This document shows positions 7,688-13,439 of a stretch of DNA of 13,865 nt, piece by piece. The notes beneath the pieces were generated by a model, which made no database searches, was not told the origin of the DNA, and saw only the letters and a program-made list of their open reading frames with translations. A program made the translations under genes and the position numbers. The DNA comes from an uncultured Porphyromonadaceae bacterium (GTDB lineage Bacteria > Bacteroidota > Bacteroidia > Bacteroidales > Muribaculaceae), in contig UQGP01000051.1 of assembly GCA_900540625.1 (NCBI GenBank), positions 1 through 13,865 on the forward strand. The letters are read 5' to 3'. Each line of letters begins with the position of its first letter. The first letter of the stretch is position 1.

Positions 7688-8023
7688 ATGGACTACAAGA
7701 AAACAAACGCGCCGCTAAACACCGTAACACGCGACCTCATCGACTTGTCCAAACAAACAGGCAATATCTACGAGACAGTATGCGTGATCGCAAAACGTTC
7801 CAATCAGATTGCCGCCGAAATGAAGCACGACCTTGAGAAGAAACTCCAGGAATTTGCCTCGCTGAACGACAACCTCGAAGAAATCACCGAAAACCGAGAG
7901 CAAATCGAAATTTCGCGTTACTACGAGAAACTTCCGAAGCCCACGCTGATTGCCACCCAGGAATACGTAGACCATCGTCTGACGTTCCGCAATCCGGCTA
8001 CGGACAAATCCGCGCTCGACTAA
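7688..8023 (+). CDS. rpoZ: RNA polymerase omega/Rpb6-family subunit
   Basis: A 111-aa protein matching the Bacteroidetes form of the omega subunit (Rpb6/RpoZ family), which assists folding and assembly of the beta' subunit in the cytoplasm. The core segment TGNIYETVCVIAKRSNQIAAEMKHDL (residues 24-49) corresponds to the omega region that binds beta', including the conserved AKRSNQI stretch. It continues with an acidic helix (LEKKLQEF to ENREQIE) and a C-terminal tail with YYEKLPKPTLIATQEY, as in family members from this phylum. It is longer than E. coli omega (91 aa) and diverged from it, so the call relies on the motif and on its place behind bamD. The start at 7688 gives the usual short N-terminus. 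Confidence 0.85.
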   Translation: MDYKKTNAPLNTVTRDLIDLSKQTGNIYETVCVIAKRSNQIAAEMKHDLEKKLQEFASLNDNLEEITENREQIEISRYYEKLPKPTLIATQEYVDHRLTFRNPATDKSALD

Positions 8024-8053
8024 GAGCCGCACCCATCCTTTTCGCGGTAGGAG

Positions 8054-8071
8054 CCCAATCGGAGGATTGGG
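8054..8071 (+). other. GGAG-loop hairpin downstream of rpoZ
   Basis: CCCAATC (8054-8060) pairs perfectly with GATTGGG (8065-8071) around a GGAG loop, 30 bases after the omega-subunit stop. No T-run follows, so it is not a standard terminator. A second imperfect pairing (8101-8108 with 8131-8138, 7 of 8 bp) lies just downstream. The whole 8024-8210 stretch has no supportable gene; it may be a structured 3' UTR or an unannotated small RNA. Confidence 0.35.
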
Positions 8072-8210
8072 ACGATAGGCCGGGAGTTTAAGGATTATAA
8101 CCGTCAGTGCAGATTCCTTGAAATAGGACGACTAACGGACTGAAATACAAAATATAAGCGCTGCATAGATTTTAGGTAAAGGAAAAAGAGAGAAAAAACA
8201 CGGCAAAATA

Positions 8211-8242
8211 TTTGGCCGGATGAAAAAAAAGCCCTAACTTTG
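8211..8242 (+). promoter_or_regulatory. Full Bacteroidetes promoter for tRNA-Arg
   Basis: TTTG at 8211-8214 and TAACTTTG at 8235-8242 are separated by 20 bases, matching both the -33 (TTTG) and -7 (TAnnTTTG) consensus at ideal spacing. The predicted start is about 17-20 bases before the mature tRNA, leaving a short 5' leader for RNase P. Confidence 0.85.
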
Positions 8243-8266
8243 CAGTCGCAAAGCCGAAACGGCAAT

Positions 8267-8340
8267 GGCTCATTAGCTCAACTGAATAGAGCATCTGACT
8301 ACGGATCAGAAGGTTACAGGTTTGAATCCTGTATGAGTCA
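8267..8340 (+). tRNA. tRNA-Arg (anticodon ACG)
   Basis: A 74-base cloverleaf, CCA not encoded. The acceptor stem is GGCTCAT with ATGAGTC (one G-U at 2-71) and discriminator A. The D stem is GCTC/GAGC, the anticodon stem TCTGA/TCAGA with loop CTACGGA giving anticodon ACG (A34 expected to become inosine by TadA, reading CGU/CGC/CGA). The variable loop is AGGTT and the T stem ACAGG/CCTGT with loop TTTGAAT. Two normally near-invariant bases differ: position 19 is A (D-loop AACTGAATA, usual GG pair is GA) and position 56 is T (T-loop TTTGAAT rather than TTCGAAT), so the tertiary pair would be A-U. All stems are intact, so I read it as functional. It has its own promoter and terminator. Confidence 0.95.
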
Positions 8341-8345
8341 CAACG

Positions 8346-8376
8346 GCGGCAGACAATTGTCTGCCGCTTTTCCTTT
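8346..8376 (+). terminator. Intrinsic terminator of tRNA-Arg
   Basis: A perfect 22-base palindrome (8346-8367; arms GCGGCAGACAA and TTGTCTGCCGC) begins five bases after the tRNA and is followed directly by TTTTCCTTT. In RNA it would fold as at least a 7-9 bp GC-rich stem. Its outer stem GCGGCAG/CTGCCGC is the same as the leader hairpin at 4017-4038. Confidence 0.9.
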
Positions 8377-8454
8377 ATATAGTGTGTGCCGAACCGCCGC
8401 AGATTATAGCCGGTTAAAAAATGTATAGACTCGCTATTGCTCGAAATTAGGTTG

Positions 8455-8462
8455 TACCTTTG
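8455..8462 (+). promoter_or_regulatory. Bacteroidetes -7 box for the TPR protein gene
   Basis: TACCTTTG matches TAnnTTTG exactly and lies 13 bases before the ATG at 8476. It falls inside the longest open frame (from TTG 8437), which argues that translation begins downstream of it. A TTG at 8437-8439 is only 15 bases upstream, closer than the usual -33 spacing. Confidence 0.6.
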
Positions 8463-8475
8463 CGGTGAGACCACA

Positions 8476-9489
8476 ATGATGAAAGACAAAATGGCTTACT
8501 ATAATAGATATTTCGATACAGATAGCGGTAGACATTCACACAAGGGCATTGATGCCGACAGATTCAGGGAATTCAAACACCGGGTGCGACCGGTGATATC
8601 CGTATTTGCGGCTCTTTTTATGCTCTTTGCAACTTCAATGGATATGTCGGCCCAGAGCCGCGGAGCAGAGTTGAAGCTGCCGCATCTCACGCCCAAGGAG
8701 AAAGCTTTTAAAGACGACTCGTTGCAACTGATGGAACGTCCGTACTTTCTGCTCATAGACCAAAGCGAACAAGCACTCGATTCGGGGGACTATGCAGCCG
8801 CAGGGTTGCGCCTGGTCGAAGCTATGGCCGTCGAGCCGGACAATCCCCTAAATGTGGCTCTGATGTCTAATCTCGGAATGCTGTATTTCTACAACGAGCA
8901 AGACTCTTTGGCCTTGGTTACGCTAAACGAAGTGTGTCGCCGTTCGCCCAGGCTTATTGCCGGACGTGAAAACAGAGCGCGAGTGCTCCTGGCAATGGGG
9001 CGCGATGCAGATGCCTACGAAGACTATGCAGCTGTTATAGCCATAGACAGCATCAACTCCACCGCTCGTTTTTATCACGGAATGATAGCTCTATATGCAG
9101 GACGATTGGATACGGCTATATGTGACTTTAAGGTCTTGGAACGCGTCGTGCCCGAATCATCGGATACCTATCTTGCCATGGGAACACTCTATTCCATGAC
9201 CGGAAACGACAAAGAAGCCGTAAGCTACTTGCGTAAACTTGTAGACCGTACTCCGGCGCCGGAATATTATGCCATGCTGGCCGGATCGCTTATAGCGACC
9301 GAGTCGCTAAACGAAGCATCGGAGACGCTCGAAAAAGCCTTAAAGCAATTTCCGAACGATGGCGAGCTATATTACTATCGTGCAAAGCTTAACCGCTGTC
9401 GTTACATGAATGATGAAGCACATCAAGATGCAGCTAAAGCCCTGAAACTCGGTGTACAGCGAAAGAAAGTTGAAGCATTGTTTCAATAA
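8476..9489 (+). CDS. Secreted tetratricopeptide-repeat protein
   Basis: A 337-aa protein with an export signal and TPR repeats over most of its length (about residues 75-330). Recognisable helical pairs include ALDSGDYAAAGLRLVEAMAVEPDN, NLGMLYFYNEQDSLALVTLNEV, RVLLAMGRDADAYEDYAAVIAID, and DGELYYYRAKLNRCRYMNDEAHQDAAKAL. A hydrophobic stretch at 39-53 (PVISVFAALFMLFAT) ends in MSA-QS, a good signal peptidase I site after residue 59. The signal is preceded by an unusually long hydrophilic n-region of about 38 residues; a GTG at 8584 would give a textbook signal peptide instead. I keep the ATG at 8476 because it follows the -7 box. A periplasmic scaffold or interaction role is inference; no specific family is recognised. 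Confidence 0.8.
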   Translation: MMKDKMAYYNRYFDTDSGRHSHKGIDADRFREFKHRVRPVISVFAALFMLFATSMDMSAQSRGAELKLPHLTPKEKAFKDDSLQLMERPYFLLIDQSEQALDSGDYAAAGLRLVEAMAVEPDNPLNVALMSNLGMLYFYNEQDSLALVTLNEVCRRSPRLIAGRENRARVLLAMGRDADAYEDYAAVIAIDSINSTARFYHGMIALYAGRLDTAICDFKVLERVVPESSDTYLAMGTLYSMTGNDKEAVSYLRKLVDRTPAPEYYAMLAGSLIATESLNEASETLEKALKQFPNDGELYYYRAKLNRCRYMNDEAHQDAAKALKLGVQRKKVEALFQ

Positions 9490-9553
9490 AAGTTTGTTCG
9501 CATATCACAATTGCGCATATAATAAACACTTGCGCTCGCACTATGTACGTTAT

Positions 9554-9566
9554 CTACATTATGTAG
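9554..9566. repeat. Inverted repeat CTACAT-T-ATGTAG
   Basis: A perfect 6-bp inverted repeat around a single T, about 50 bases upstream of the -7 box at 9612-9619. It could be an operator for a dimeric regulator; no regulator can be assigned and chance is possible. Confidence 0.25.
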
Positions 9567-9611
9567 AAAACTTTGGCGCCTCGACATATTCCCCGTCCCG
9601 GCAAAAATCGC

Positions 9612-9619
9612 TATCTTTG
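9612..9619 (+). promoter_or_regulatory. Possible Bacteroidetes -7 box before the HU-SPOR gene
   Basis: TATCTTTG matches TAnnTTTG exactly. It ends only four bases before the preferred GTG start at 9624, so a transcript from it would be leaderless or nearly so. There is no TTTG at the -33 spacing. It may be fortuitous, with transcription coming from the upstream TPR gene, which has no visible terminator. Confidence 0.4.
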
Positions 9620-9623
9620 CAAT

Positions 9624-10727
9624 GTGAATCGGACAATACGACATATCCAGTATCTTCTATCGCAATATGACTGCGTCATCATACCCGGCTTCGGAGCCAT
9701 GCTGGCGCGGACGATTGCGGCGCATTGCGACGGTAACGGACGATTGGTGCCGCCAAGTAGGTCGTTTTCCTTTAACCCTTTGTTGAAGGATGACGACGGA
9801 ATGCTGGTACATTCGATAGCGCGACAGACCGGAATGACCTATGAACAGGCACGCGCCGAAGTCGAAAAAGATGTCGCAGAGATGCGCTTTGTTTTGGTTC
9901 ATCAAGGACAATTGCCCTTAGGTCGTATAGGCGTTTTGACTTCCAATGACGAATTGACGGAATTCTTTCCGTCGGCATTAGACAGCATAACGCCGTTGGC
10001 CTCGTGGCGTCCCATCATACAGCCCGTGGTGGCAATCGAACGTGCACGTGAAATGCGTCGCCACATCGAGAAGACCGTCAAGCAGCATATATGGCGTCGC
10101 CGTTTTGCCACGGCTGCGCGTGCTGCTGCTTCTATCGTCGTCTTGCTTGCTGTATGTATTGCAGTGTCCACGCCTATGGCTGTAGATACGGCCGATTATG
10201 CTTCGCTGTATCCCGAAATCGGAACAACGAAAGTGGCTGTGCCTATGCGGCATAAAACTTCCGCCGCAGCCGGAATCGTGCGCAACGAATCTCACCCAGC
10301 TGTAGCCGCTACATCGACAGCGCCTGTCGTAGCGATAGCACAAGACGTCGAAAAACCGGCAGAATCCGTGAAAGCTCCGACTTCTTCCGCAAAAGCTGAA
10401 AATGCCGTGAAGGTCGAGACTTCTCGAAAAGAGCAGACCCAAACAGTTGCCGGCAAAAATACGAGCCGAAGTTACAGCGAATTGCGCTTTCGTGATAGTG
10501 ACCCATATTGTCTGATTGTCGCTTCGTTAACCACTGCGGAAGACGCTCAAAAATTTATCGATGACCAGTATCGCGTGAACCCGGACATGGCTTTGGCTGT
10601 TTTGCATAAAGACGGACGCTATCGTGTATATGCCGCCACCGGCACAAATATGGACGCATTGCAAGCTCAGGCCACAGACGTTCGCATTGCTCGCCGCTAC
10701 AAAGGCGCTTGGGTGTGCGCCCGCTGA
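9624..10727 (+). CDS. HU-CCDC81-like and SPOR domain membrane protein
   Basis: A 367-aa single-span protein. Residues 1-120 match the bacterial HU-CCDC81 domains (VNRTIRHIQYLLSQYDCVIIPGFGAML, then PSRSFSFNPLLKDDDGMLVHSIA and a second HU-like half to about 117), relatives of HU/IHF nucleoid proteins. A basic helix (KQHIWRRR) leads into a membrane segment at about 162-182. A periplasmic Ala/Lys/Ser-rich linker (about 185-285) ends in a SPOR domain (293-367: DPYCLIVASLTTAEDAQKFI to RRYKGAWVCAR), which in known proteins binds glycan strands lacking stem peptides at division sites. The domain order suggests a cytoplasmic DNA- or protein-binding head tied to septal peptidoglycan. The GTG at 9624 is chosen because the family begins M-x-R-I-x-x-H-I; the next ATG would cut into the conserved PGFGA motif. 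Confidence 0.85.
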   Translation: MNRTIRHIQYLLSQYDCVIIPGFGAMLARTIAAHCDGNGRLVPPSRSFSFNPLLKDDDGMLVHSIARQTGMTYEQARAEVEKDVAEMRFVLVHQGQLPLGRIGVLTSNDELTEFFPSALDSITPLASWRPIIQPVVAIERAREMRRHIEKTVKQHIWRRRFATAARAAASIVVLLAVCIAVSTPMAVDTADYASLYPEIGTTKVAVPMRHKTSAAAGIVRNESHPAVAATSTAPVVAIAQDVEKPAESVKAPTSSAKAENAVKVETSRKEQTQTVAGKNTSRSYSELRFRDSDPYCLIVASLTTAEDAQKFIDDQYRVNPDMALAVLHKDGRYRVYAATGTNMDALQAQATDVRIARRYKGAWVCAR

Positions 10728-10740
10728 TAAGCCGCTTTGG

Positions 10741-10756
10741 GCAGTCGCTGCTTTTT
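10741..10756 (+). terminator. Weak candidate terminator after the HU-SPOR gene
   Basis: GCAG (10741-10744) and CTGC (10748-10751) form a 4-bp stem with a 3-base loop followed by TTTTT. The stem is short, so termination may be partial and the nitroreductase cluster may receive read-through. No TAnnTTTG box is seen in the 86-base gap before the nitroreductase. Confidence 0.3.
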
Positions 10757-10813
10757 GCCGCATGATGCCGGTCTTTCTCCGTACGACAAATACCTATCCA
10801 AAGATATACCACT

Positions 10814-11368
10814 ATGGCAGAATTTGATTTTCACGAGATGCTGTTGCAACGTCACAGCATTCGCCGATACACAGACCAGTCTATTCCGGCCGATGACGTA
10901 AAAACCATTGTCGAAGCTGCATTGCTTGCGCCTACCAGCAAGAGTGCCCGTCCTTGGCAATTTGTGGTCGTAGATGACCGCGATGCTCTTGCCGCATTGT
11001 CAAAGTGTAAACCGGCCGGAGCACATCCCGTGGCCGGCGCCGCCTTCGCCGTAGTCGTTGCCGCCGATCCGGAACGCAGCGAATGTTTCGTTGAAGACAT
11101 GTCCATTGCGGCTGTGTTTATGCAATTGCAAGCCGAAGCCTTAGGTATCGGGTCGTGCTGGATACAGGTGCGCGGCCGTTTCGATGCCAATGATGAGCCA
11201 TCCGAAGATGTTGTGCGCGATATCATCGGCTTGCCGCCGCATATGGTGGTAGAGTGCATCGTAACCTTTGGATATAAAAACGAGACGCGGCGTCCTGTAG
11301 ATCCCGCCAAACTAATGTGGGAGAAGGTGCACATCAACACCTGGAAAGCTCCTGCCGAAGGCGAATGA
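10814..11368 (+). CDS. Nitroreductase-family FMN flavoprotein
   Basis: A 184-aa small nitroreductase-fold protein, a family of dimeric cytoplasmic FMN enzymes that use NAD(P)H to reduce nitro compounds, quinones, enones or other acceptors. The N-terminal FMN-phosphate motif is QRHSIRRYTDQSIP (12-25), followed by LLAPTSKSARPWQFVVVD (37-54), where SxSARPWQF contacts the flavin. EDMSIAAVFMQLQAEALGIGSCWIQVRGR (about 94-122) is the conserved dimer-interface helix and flavin-side strand. The C-terminal GLPPHMVVECIVTFGY and PxDPxKLMWEKVHINTW are common in Bacteroidetes and Clostridia members. The physiological substrate is unknown. Its stop overlaps the next gene's start (ATGA), so the two are probably translated together. 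Confidence 0.92.
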   Translation: MAEFDFHEMLLQRHSIRRYTDQSIPADDVKTIVEAALLAPTSKSARPWQFVVVDDRDALAALSKCKPAGAHPVAGAAFAVVVAADPERSECFVEDMSIAAVFMQLQAEALGIGSCWIQVRGRFDANDEPSEDVVRDIIGLPPHMVVECIVTFGYKNETRRPVDPAKLMWEKVHINTWKAPAEGE

Positions 11369-12147
11369 CCGTGGCAGGACAAGCCTCTTCGCAGCCGCGT
11401 GTAGCTGTTATAGGAGCCGGCAACGTCGCCGTACACTTGGCCGAAGCTCTTGCACAAGCCGGATGTCTTGCCGGCGTGTGGTCACGCGAAGAAAGCCATG
11501 CATTAACCGTAGCTGCGCCTTTGGATGTCCCCGGTGGTGCAATGTCGGCATTGCCGCGTGACTTGGACATATATATTGTAGCGGTCAAGGACGATGCCAT
11601 TCCTGCCGTGTCTGCCACTATAGGCTCGGTGGCCGGAATTGTGGCGCATACCTCGGGTACTGCGCCTATGGGCGCGCTTATTCAGGCGCGACGCGGAGTG
11701 TTCTATCCGCTGCAAACTTTCAGCCGCAATAGACCTGTCGATATGTCCGAAGTGCCGTTTTTCATTGAAGGCTCGGACGCACATGTATCCGAAACCCTTA
11801 TGGATTTGGCCAAACGCATAAGTCCCGATGTACGCTATGCCGGGTCCGACATTCGCGCGACCCTGCACCTTGCCGCAGTCTTTGCGTGCAATTTTGCCAA
11901 TCATTCGTGGGCTATCGCCGAAGACATCCTCAGACGAGAGGCCGGGTGCTCGCTCGAAGTCTTTGCGCCGTTGCTGCGCGAGACACTCGCCAAGGCTATG
12001 GAATGCGGTGCCGGAGCCTCGCAGACCGGGCCGGCGGCTCGTGGAGACATTCACACCATCGAGAAACATTTGCAGCGTCTCGATGGAGCTCAAGCAGACA
12101 TATATAAAATTATGTCGCAAGATATTATGAATAATAATTCAAAGTAA
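11365..12147 (+). CDS. Rossmann-fold and DUF2520 domain protein
   Basis: A 260-aa two-domain protein. Residues 11-115 form an NAD(P)-binding Rossmann domain with the signature VAVIGAGNVAVHLAEAL (13-29) and the later IYIVAVKDDAI (69-79) and VAHTSGT (93-99). The C-terminal DUF2520 helical domain (about 125-250) carries HLAAVFACNFANH (168-180) and TGPAARGD (221-228). The layout resembles ketopantoate reductase or F420-dependent NADP reductase proteins, but no substrate is known to me. The ATG at 11365 overlaps the nitroreductase stop by four bases; longer upstream forms lie inside that gene and lack family support. The KdsC-like gene follows after six bases. Co-occurrence with KdsC and Maf is familiar in Bacteroidales, which suggests an operon without revealing function. 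Confidence 0.92.
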   Translation: MTVAGQASSQPRVAVIGAGNVAVHLAEALAQAGCLAGVWSREESHALTVAAPLDVPGGAMSALPRDLDIYIVAVKDDAIPAVSATIGSVAGIVAHTSGTAPMGALIQARRGVFYPLQTFSRNRPVDMSEVPFFIEGSDAHVSETLMDLAKRISPDVRYAGSDIRATLHLAAVFACNFANHSWAIAEDILRREAGCSLEVFAPLLRETLAKAMECGAGASQTGPAARGDIHTIEKHLQRLDGAQADIYKIMSQDIMNNNSK

Positions 12148-12153
12148 TACTTT

Positions 12154-12678
12154 ATGAGTAAAACAGCCTTTGATTTACGAAAGATACAAGGAGTAATCTT
12201 TGATGTTGACGGAGTTTTATCGCCCTCGACCATACCCGTTGGAGATGATGGTGTACCCCGACGTATGGTCAATATTAAGGATGGATATGCTATGCAATTG
12301 GCGGTGAAACGCGGCTTACGCATAGCCATAATTACCGGAGCAGACACTCCGGCGATAGTCAACCGCTATGCGCTGTTAGGTATCAAAGACGTGTATATTA
12401 AAGCGGCGGACAAAGGCCCTATTATGGACAAATGGCTTGCCGAAAACTCTATATCAGAAGACCAAGTAGCATACGTAGGTGACGATATCCCCGACCTTCA
12501 GTGTATGCAGCGTGTCGGCCTGGCTGTTGCTCCGGCAGATGCTGCCGCCGAGGTCAAAGATGCCTCGCAATATATCACGCAAGCTGCTGGTGGATATGGG
12601 GTAGGGCGCGAACTTCTTGAACAAATACTTAAAGCAAAAGGCTTGTGGATGAGCCACGCCGATGCCTTCGGGTGGTGA
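12154..12678 (+). CDS. KdsC-like HAD phosphatase (probable Kdo-8-phosphate phosphatase)
   Basis: A 174-aa capless (C0) HAD hydrolase of the KdsC/YrbI type, which forms tetramers and dephosphorylates Kdo-8-phosphate in lipid A core synthesis. The catalytic motifs are DVDGV (nucleophile D17, acid D19), IITG with T61, K87 in ADKGP, and GDDIPD (110-115). The KdsC-style front strand VNIKDGYAMQLAVKRGL (39-55) and glycine-rich tail AAGGYGVGRELLEQIL (145-159) are present. Two positions differ from E. coli KdsC: the Arg after ITG is Ala (ITGADT versus ITGRKA), and the tail is GGYGVGRE rather than GGRGAVRE. Substrate is therefore less certain; relatives act on KDN-9-phosphate or other keto-sugar phosphates. 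The start at 12154 lies six bases after the DUF2520 stop in an evident operon. Confidence 0.85.
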   Translation: MSKTAFDLRKIQGVIFDVDGVLSPSTIPVGDDGVPRRMVNIKDGYAMQLAVKRGLRIAIITGADTPAIVNRYALLGIKDVYIKAADKGPIMDKWLAENSISEDQVAYVGDDIPDLQCMQRVGLAVAPADAAAEVKDASQYITQAAGGYGVGRELLEQILKAKGLWMSHADAFGW

Positions 12679-12691
12679 CGATGCTTTTTTG

Positions 12692-12735
12692 TATAGTATT
12701 CCTTTGAAAATAAAAACGATGCCATATATACTATA
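12692..12735. repeat. AT-rich inverted repeat before maf
   Basis: TATAGTAT (12692-12699) and ATACTATA (12728-12735) are perfect 8-bp inverted arms 28 bases apart, the second ending five bases before the Maf ATG. In RNA a weak AU stem could hide the start region; as DNA it could be a regulator site. No TAnnTTTG box is found in this 62-base gap. Confidence 0.3.
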
Positions 12736-12740
12736 AAGTA

Positions 12741-13340
12741 ATGGTTCAGAATTTGCCACAATCCATGTCACCCACTTCGTGCAGGGTGCTTCTTGCCAGC
12801 CAATCGCCTCGTCGCCGCCAGTTGCTGGGGATGATTGTTCCGTCGTTTGAAGTCGTCAATATTGATGCAGACGAAGTCTATCCATCGTCGTTGTCGGCTG
12901 TGGATGTGCCGTCGTACTTATCGCGTCTTAAGAGCGAAGCTTATCATTGCGAGTTGAAGCCCGATGAGTTGTTGATTACGGCAGATACGGTCGTAATTCA
13001 TAACGGCGAGATTCTCGGTAAGCCGAACGACGAGAATGAAGCTTGTCGAATGCTTTCGTCGTTGGCTTCTGACGAACACATCGTTGTAACGGGCGTAACC
13101 TTGGCTACGGCAGGACGTCGAGAGACTTTTTCCGAGACCACGTATGTGCGTTTCGGTGCGCTGTCCGACCGACAGATACACGACTACGTCCGAACATTTG
13201 CGCCGTTAGACAAGGCCGGCGCTTACGGTATACAAGAATGGATTGGTGCGGTGGCCATAGAAGGTATCCGAGGCTGTTTTTACAACGTCATGGGGTTGCC
13301 GCTGCACGCACTCTATAGACATATACGAGACTTTGTGTGA
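12741..13340 (+). CDS. maf: Maf family nucleoside triphosphate pyrophosphatase (dTTP/UTP type)
   Basis: A 199-aa Maf-fold pyrophosphatase that hydrolyses non-canonical or excess nucleoside triphosphates to monophosphates in the cytoplasm. Signature elements are LLASQSPRRRQLL (17-29), the catalytic base D82 in ITADTVV, GKP (93-95), and DKAGAYGIQEW (157-167) with EGIRGCFYNVMGLPLH (174-189). The SPRRR form of the first motif, with the GCFYNVMGLP segment, fits the YhdE-type dTTP/UTP subgroup rather than YceF (m7GTP). The ATG at 12741 is used; an internal ATG at 12765 would also give a family-like N-terminus, 16 to 18 residues before the signature being slightly long. It is last in the nitroreductase-DUF2520-KdsC cluster and ends before a strong hairpin. 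Confidence 0.95.
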   Translation: MVQNLPQSMSPTSCRVLLASQSPRRRQLLGMIVPSFEVVNIDADEVYPSSLSAVDVPSYLSRLKSEAYHCELKPDELLITADTVVIHNGEILGKPNDENEACRMLSSLASDEHIVVTGVTLATAGRRETFSETTYVRFGALSDRQIHDYVRTFAPLDKAGAYGIQEWIGAVAIEGIRGCFYNVMGLPLHALYRHIRDFV

Positions 13341-13357
13341 ACACATTCAAATAAAAC

Positions 13358-13400
13358 GATGGCGGCGATACCCCGGAAAAGGGTGTCGCCGCCATCATTT
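13358..13400. terminator. Bidirectional intrinsic terminator between maf and the winged-helix gene
   Basis: GATGGCGGCGATACCC (13358-13373) pairs with GGGTGTCGCCGCCATC (13381-13396) over 16 bp with one G-U, around a 7-base loop. The plus side has only ATTT after the stem; the minus side has GTTTTATTT, so it fits the minus-strand gene at least as well as maf. It begins 17 bases after the Maf stop. Confidence 0.85.
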
Positions 13401-13406
13401 ATGGCA

Positions 13407-13426
13407 GCCATCTGCGTACAGATGGC
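13407..13426. other. Second hairpin in the maf/winged-helix intergenic region
   Basis: GCCATCTG (13407-13414) and CAGATGGC (13419-13426) pair perfectly around CGTA. It has no T-run of its own and shares the GATGGC core with the neighbouring terminator, so the two could form alternative pairings. It lies 14 bases past the winged-helix stop on the minus strand. Confidence 0.45.
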
Positions 13427-13439
13427 GGGTAGGCGTGCG

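Noticed and set aside
8437..8475. TTG-initiated extension of the TPR protein
   Set aside because: The -7 box (8455-8462) lies inside it, so a transcript from that promoter could not encode it.
8172..8489. A 105-codon minus-strand frame across the tRNA-Arg locus
   Set aside because: It runs antisense through the tRNA, its promoter and its terminator, and shows no domain.
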